Source: DASZBR01 sp035943935 (GTDB lineage: Bacteria; Pseudomonadota; Gammaproteobacteria; DASZBR01). From it: 64,000 bases of DNA. The position numbers were made by a program, and so were the translations under genes. The number at the start of each line of letters is the position of its first letter. The stretch's first letter is position 1. Below are positions 59,833-64,000 of this stretch, one piece after another. Where the stretch lies: contig DASZBR010000019.1 of NCBI GenBank assembly GCA_035943935.1, positions 1-64,000 on the forward strand, read 5' to 3'. The notes beneath the pieces were generated by a model, which saw only the letters and a program-made list of their open reading frames with translations, had not been told where the DNA came from and made no database searches.

Positions 59833-61082
59833 ACATTAAATTATTACGCGACAACATTGATGCGGTTGCCAAAGAATTAGCGCGTCGTGGCTTTAAATTA
59901 GATATTGATAAATTTAATGACCTTGAAAATAAAAGAAAAACACTGCAGACACGCACACAAGAATTACAAAATCAGCGCAATACGCAAGCGAAACAAATTG
60001 GCATGGCAAAATCCAAAGGCGAAGATATCGCCGCCCTTCTTAAACAAACTGAAAATATGGGTGAGGAATTAAAAACAGCCGAAGCGGATCTGGCTATATT
60101 ATTAGCTGATTTAGATAGTTTTTTAGCGGGTGTTCCCAATATCTTAGATAGCTCTGTTCCAGATAAACAAGAAATTATCAGAACATGGGGCGAGCCGCGC
60201 AAATTTGATTTTGAGATTAAAGATCATGTTGATTTGGGTCAAAATTTAGGTCTGATGGATTTTGAATCCGCGACTAAAATCACCGGCACGCGTTTTGTGG
60301 TATTAAAAAATAATTTAGTAAAACTACACCGGGCGTTAATTAATTTTATGATAGATACGCATACTAAAGAACATAATTACCAAGAAATCTATGTACCGTA
60401 TATTGTCAATGCTGAGAGTTTATTTGGTACAACCCAATTACCGAAATTTAAAGAAGATTTGTTTAAGCTGGATACCGAACAAGATTATTATTTAATTCCG
60501 ACGGCAGAAGTTCCTGTCACCAATATGGCGCGCGGAAAAATATTTGCAGAAAACGAATTACCACAACGTTGGACAGCACATACGCCGTGTTTTAGAAGCG
60601 AAGCAGGAAGTTATGGCAAAGATACGCGCGGCATGATTCGTCAGCACCAGTTTGAAAAAGTTGAATTAGTCCATTTATGTAAACCAGAAGAGTCCAAAAA
60701 AATTCATGAAGAATTGGTTTCGCATGCTGAAAAGATTTTACAAAAATTAAATTTGCCGTATCGAGTGGTTGTATTAGCCGCTGATGACACAGGATTCGGC
60801 GCAGCCAAAACCTATGATCTGGAAGTCTGGTTGCCGTCGCAAAATACGTACCGTGAAATATCTTCTTGTAGCAATACAGAAAGTTTTCAAGCACGTCGTA
60901 TGCAAGCACGATATAAAAATTCGCAAACTAACAAAACAGAATTTATTCATACCCTCAATGGATCGGGACTTGCAGTAGGAAGGACATTGGTCGCTATTCT
61001 AGAAAATTGCCAGGATAAAGACGGACATATTCATGTGCCGGACGTGTTGGTGCCATATATGGGTGGCATTAAAATTATATAA
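59826..61082 (+). CDS. serS: Seryl-tRNA synthetase
   Basis: The 418-residue class II synthetase has the N-terminal tRNA-binding coiled coil (about 25-100), motif 2 in TPCFRSEAGSYGKDTRGMIR followed by QHQFEKVELV, and motif 3 in NGSGLAVGRTLVAILEN. It charges tRNA-Ser. It ends the lolA-rarA-rmuC-serS run; the next gene on the other strand stops 4 bases away. Confidence 0.97.
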   Translation: MLDIKLLRDNIDAVAKELARRGFKLDIDKFNDLENKRKTLQTRTQELQNQRNTQAKQIGMAKSKGEDIAALLKQTENMGEELKTAEADLAILLADLDSFLAGVPNILDSSVPDKQEIIRTWGEPRKFDFEIKDHVDLGQNLGLMDFESATKITGTRFVVLKNNLVKLHRALINFMIDTHTKEHNYQEIYVPYIVNAESLFGTTQLPKFKEDLFKLDTEQDYYLIPTAEVPVTNMARGKIFAENELPQRWTAHTPCFRSEAGSYGKDTRGMIRQHQFEKVELVHLCKPEESKKIHEELVSHAEKILQKLNLPYRVVVLAADDTGFGAAKTYDLEVWLPSQNTYREISSCSNTESFQARRMQARYKNSQTNKTEFIHTLNGSGLAVGRTLVAILENCQDKDGHIHVPDVLVPYMGGIKII

Positions 61083-61086
61083 GGGG

Positions 61087-62571
61087 TTAATGCCGCCCCT
61101 CACCCGGATGAACATGAACCTCATCATCATCTTTTTCTTCTTTACCTTTCTCACCAGAAGCAGGCTGAGGTTTTTTTGTGGGATACGCTGAATACTGAGT
61201 TTGCTTATCTTTCTTTGCTTGGAGAGCACGCTCTTCTTGTAATGCTTCTTGAAATTCAGACGCTTCAATTTCACCCAATATCTTCACATCCGATTCTGCT
61301 GCATTACCAAATTGTTTTTTATCTTTTTGTTCAGCACACGCTTTCTGCACTGCTTCTTGAAATAATAATCGCCCGCGTGGTTTACGTACTAAATCATACG
61401 AGGCTTGAAGCTTAAGTATCGTCTCATCCTGATTTTTCAATTTATCTTCAAATGCGGTTTTAAATGCTTTTTCGGCAATAGCTAAATCACTCGAAAGATT
61501 TTTAATGACGGCTTGATCCGGCTGGACTTTCTTTTGCTCTGCTTCAAGTTTTTCCTTAATGTCATTGACGACTTTTTTCGTCGGCATTAATTCCGCTAAC
61601 GTATCTTCATATCCCCTTTTCAACACAGCCGACACTGTTTTTTCTTTATCTGCAGCAACTTGTGCTTTTTGCTCTACGGTTCCAAATCGACCACGCCAAC
61701 GTTCCAAAACAGTGTCTTTTAATTTAACCAAGAAATTTCTTTTGTTCCTTTCTTCATCATATTTAAGTGCCAGATGAAGATTATAGCGATCAGGATTTAT
61801 AACATCGTATGGATTTTTATTTTCAGCTTTTAATTCTTCAATCGTCTTTTTCCACGCACGATTTTCTTGAACGGTTTTAATAATTTTCATTGTCACCATC
61901 GTCGCCACCGTTACACCAATTACCGTAAGCGCAATCGTTGCACCAATGGGATTCGCTATTCCCGCCACCGTAGCCGCCGAAAACACAATCGCAAACAACG
62001 CAACAGACACCGCCAATACTACAAGCCCTACGGTTTTAATCGCTTTATGTGTTAAGCCTATTTTTCTTAACGGCGTGCGATATTCAGGGTTTTTATACAG
62101 ATGTACGGCTTTCTTAATTAAACCCGCCACACTTAAAACCGCGGCGAGAGATAAAATTCCCGTAAAAACAAACGGTCCTGATGCTGCAACCGACGCGAGA
62201 AAACCCGCTTGGTATCCGCCCCACTTCACCGCATCAACAATGGCCAAAAACGCCATGCTGCCAACACCTAAAATAATGACAAAGGCAATTTTTGCCGGCG
62301 CAGATTCTTTTTCAATTAACGTGTCGACTTCTGCAATAAGATTAATAATTTCGAAGGGGATGGAGGCAGCGGAAACAACATATTTTACCAGTGACGTAAG
62401 ACCTAATCGTCCGATGGTTAAAAAACCACCAAAAATAGCCTGACCGATGGCGTAGAGCGTCGTGCGAATCGCTAAACGTTGGCGCTTTTTTTTGCCCATT
62501 AACTCAATGCGCTTTTGCTTGGCCGCATCATCTAACTCAATGTCTTCTTTGTTTTCTGGCTCTTCATTCAT
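61087..62571 (-). CDS. Membrane and coiled-coil protein with acidic tail (possible effector)
   Basis: I do not recognise a family for this 494-residue protein. The N-terminus is acidic (MNEEPENKEDIELDDAAKQK) and is followed by about six hydrophobic segments (roughly 38-60, 62-78, 93-115, 125-150, 176-200, 205-228). A long charged region (about 235-460) has coiled-coil character (MPTKKVVNDIKEKLEAEQKK). The tail is rich in Glu, Lys and Asp: GEKGKEEKDDDEVHVHPGEG. A Glu-rich tail of this kind is a known trait of many Dot/Icm substrates in Legionella. The effector idea is inference; it could also be an internal membrane protein. Single gene. Confidence 0.6.
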   Translation of the reverse strand: MNEEPENKEDIELDDAAKQKRIELMGKKKRQRLAIRTTLYAIGQAIFGGFLTIGRLGLTSLVKYVVSAASIPFEIINLIAEVDTLIEKESAPAKIAFVIILGVGSMAFLAIVDAVKWGGYQAGFLASVAASGPFVFTGILSLAAVLSVAGLIKKAVHLYKNPEYRTPLRKIGLTHKAIKTVGLVVLAVSVALFAIVFSAATVAGIANPIGATIALTVIGVTVATMVTMKIIKTVQENRAWKKTIEELKAENKNPYDVINPDRYNLHLALKYDEERNKRNFLVKLKDTVLERWRGRFGTVEQKAQVAADKEKTVSAVLKRGYEDTLAELMPTKKVVNDIKEKLEAEQKKVQPDQAVIKNLSSDLAIAEKAFKTAFEDKLKNQDETILKLQASYDLVRKPRGRLLFQEAVQKACAEQKDKKQFGNAAESDVKILGEIEASEFQEALQEERALQAKKDKQTQYSAYPTKKPQPASGEKGKEEKDDDEVHVHPGEGRH

Positions 62572-62717
62572 AGGCCACCTCTTTTATGATACACATATAG
62601 TATAGGTGATTATCCGTAATGTGGGAGGCTGTCCTGGCGCGGTCTATATCAAATGGTACACTCGGCTATTCTAGAGTGTTTCCGCAGTGAATTATAACGA
62701 ATTTACGTCACTTCAGG

Positions 62718-63299
62718 TTAACTTTTCGTTAATATCAGTAATTTTTCCGTGAGAATAGCATCCAACGTGAGGTCTTTGGAGTGGGGTTCAAGCCTCTCAA
62801 CCTCCTGAAACGCATACCCAACGCCAACCCTATAAGGTGTCTTCTTTAGACCATGGAGGGTCGCATCGTAATACCCCTGCCCCATGCCCAAGCGATTCCC
62901 CTGCTTATCGAAGGCGGTCAGGGGGAGCAAAAGCAGTTCCAGGGCGTCCACTTCCACACACAGCCCATCCTGCGGTTCTCCAATGCCAAATTTATTTTTA
63001 ATTAATTTTGTCTCTGAATTAAATTCACAAAAAATTAATTTTTTATTTTTATTATTTTCAGCATTAATTAATTTTGGCAAAAATATTTTTTTATCGGCCT
63101 GCCAAAAATAATTAATGACATCACTTAAACTTAATTCGCCATCAAACGCTGCATAGACGCCAATATTGTTATATTTATCAATGTTTTTAAGCTTTTTTAC
63201 ATTAATTAATAATTTACGCGAAGCTTCTTCACGAAATTCTTTTGTCAACGAATTTCTTTTTTCGCGCATTGATTTTCTGAAAATATTAAATTCATTCAT
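62718..63299 (-). CDS. 5-formyltetrahydrofolate cyclo-ligase
   Basis: The start at 63299 gives 193 residues, the family norm; the longer frame to 63431 lies in the upstream intergenic region. Seen: FRKSMREKRNSLTKEFREEA, IGVYAAFDGELSLSDVIN, KKIFLPKLINAENNK and the signature LLLPLTAFDKQGNRLGMGQG followed by YYDATL. It converts 5-formyl-THF to 5,10-methenyl-THF at ATP cost. It is divergent from the gene at 63402. No 6S RNA gene is evident in the short space upstream. Confidence 0.93.
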   Translation of the reverse strand: MNEFNIFRKSMREKRNSLTKEFREEASRKLLINVKKLKNIDKYNNIGVYAAFDGELSLSDVINYFWQADKKIFLPKLINAENNKNKKLIFCEFNSETKLIKNKFGIGEPQDGLCVEVDALELLLLPLTAFDKQGNRLGMGQGYYDATLHGLKKTPYRVGVGYAFQEVERLEPHSKDLTLDAILTEKLLILTKS

Positions 63300-63313
63300 A
63301 AATAAAAAATTCC

Positions 63314-63344
63314 TTGACAGTGATGCGTTAATTTTGTTTATATT
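63314..63344 (+). promoter_or_regulatory. Promoter candidate for the gene at 63402
   Basis: A perfect TTGACA at 63314-63319 and TATATT at 63339-63344, though 19 bases apart; TTTATA at 17 bases is an alternative -10. It points towards the gene at 63402. Confidence 0.45.
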
Positions 63345-63401
63345 GTAACTGAAATAATTAAATTTTTTTTCATGGATGATCACGCAGCAGGGGGATATTT
63401 T

Positions 63402-64000
63402 ATGATTGAAACAGATGCAGCAAATGTACAAGTCGCAGCAGATTTACCCATCGCCGAGCATGTTACAGTCGCTACAACTTCAAGCGAAAGACCTGTATCT
63501 CCCGTTTTCGTTAAACCTCTAAAACTTTCAAATCCAGATAATCCGCCTCCCGTTGACGCAACGAATACTAAACCGTCTGCGCCTGCGAACGAATATTTTT
63601 CGATTCACTTTCTCGGAAAAGAAACCCCAGAATTCTCTCTTTCAACCAGTAAAACGACCTTAATATATTCTCGCCCCGTTAAGCCCACTGAAGTCAGTGA
63701 AGTACTGCGTGTTTACCAGCAAGCCGTCAAACAGTATCCACAGATTTCTTCCACGAGATACCTCTATATTCCATTGGACATGCCCCATGGAAAAGATGAA
63801 AGTATCCCCAGCCTTGATTTAATTATTAGTAAAGAAGGCATTATTAGTACTGCGGCCGTAGGCAAAAAATTAAACAACACCCGTGTGGATATGGATGAAA
63901 ACGGTTCACAAATATTAAACTCTTATTACACAAAACTCCGCGATCAACTTCAAACTGCTGTACGCATTTTAGATCCGCAATCCCATACACTCTTAACCGC
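63402..64000 (+). CDS. Unknown protein, truncated by the window end
   Basis: About 199 codons run from an ATG at 63402, with GGGGGA ahead, to the window edge with no stop. An in-frame ATG at 63372 would add ten residues. The first 65 residues are Pro-, Ala- and Thr-rich and look disordered (SPVFVKPLKLSNPDNPPPVD). A more folded part follows with YFSIHFLGKETPEFSLSTSK and TRYLYIPLDMPHGKDESIPS. No signal peptide, membrane helix or known motif. The eukaryote-like disordered start could suit an exported effector, but nothing here proves it. Confidence 0.6.
   Translation, partial: MIETDAANVQVAADLPIAEHVTVATTSSERPVSPVFVKPLKLSNPDNPPPVDATNTKPSAPANEYFSIHFLGKETPEFSLSTSKTTLIYSRPVKPTEVSEVLRVYQQAVKQYPQISSTRYLYIPLDMPHGKDESIPSLDLIISKEGIISTAAVGKKLNNTRVDMDENGSQILNSYYTKLRDQLQTAVRILDPQSHTLLT

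Noticed and set aside
63300..63401. 6S RNA gene next to the 5-formyltetrahydrofolate cyclo-ligase gene, as in E. coli
   Set aside because: Only about 100 bases separate the divergent genes, too short for a 6S RNA of about 185 bases, and no long bulged hairpin is evident there or in 62572-62717.

Overview
The window looks like a chromosomal stretch of an AT-rich gammaproteobacterium, probably a host-associated member of or near the Legionellales. Housekeeping blocks kdsA-eno-ftsB, queA-tgt, mrdA-mrdB, lolA-rarA-rmuC-serS and thrA-thrB-thrC support the class. The order-level placement is inference from gene content: many toxin-antitoxin modules, a host-attachment family protein, hybrid kinases without DNA-binding output, and a membrane protein with an acidic tail. 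No tools were used, so family names rest on motif recognition.

Layout. 1-1289 is the N-terminal part of a large secreted haemagglutinin-like (TpsA) protein on the minus strand. It is followed by a 676-bp intergenic region (1290-1965) packed with palindromes, a G-quadruplex motif and a 132-bp MITE inserted into a hairpin loop. 1966-3006 holds a toxin-antitoxin pair and a host-attachment family protein. 2976-16219 is a duplicated multi-kinase phosphorelay locus: five histidine kinases, two stand-alone receiver proteins and two alpha/beta-hydrolase-fold proteins that have lost the catalytic nucleophile and histidine. No gene in it has a recognisable DNA-binding or enzymatic output domain.

16206-27340 holds a small membrane protein, the threonine operon with a HAD phosphatase, and a convergent tripartite RND efflux operon. 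27430-44250 is accessory: two PF01637-type ATPases, each with a long perfect palindrome just upstream; four toxin-antitoxin modules (YafQ/DinJ, HigBA, RelE/RHH, HicAB); several small secreted or membrane proteins; a relaxase-less TraA helicase joined to a flavin monooxygenase operon; and a tRNA-Asn at the right edge.

44253-64000 is mostly core: tRNA-Asn, tgt-queA, a Cys-rich small membrane protein, a DUF2147 protein, kdsA-eno-ftsB, then truA, dnaE, mrdB and mrdA on the minus strand, then lolA-rarA-rmuC-serS. The last part has a 494-residue membrane and coiled-coil protein that could be a secreted effector, a 5-formyltetrahydrofolate cyclo-ligase, and a truncated unknown gene at the window edge.

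The best candidate for an undescribed system is the locus at 3-16 kb. Its genes suggest a membrane phosphorelay network in which catalytically dead hydrolase-fold proteins may act as ligand sensors or scaffolds. Receivers and HPt domains within the cluster would pass phosphate among themselves and on to an unlinked output. The dead active sites and the duplication are read from the sequence; the sensing role is inference.
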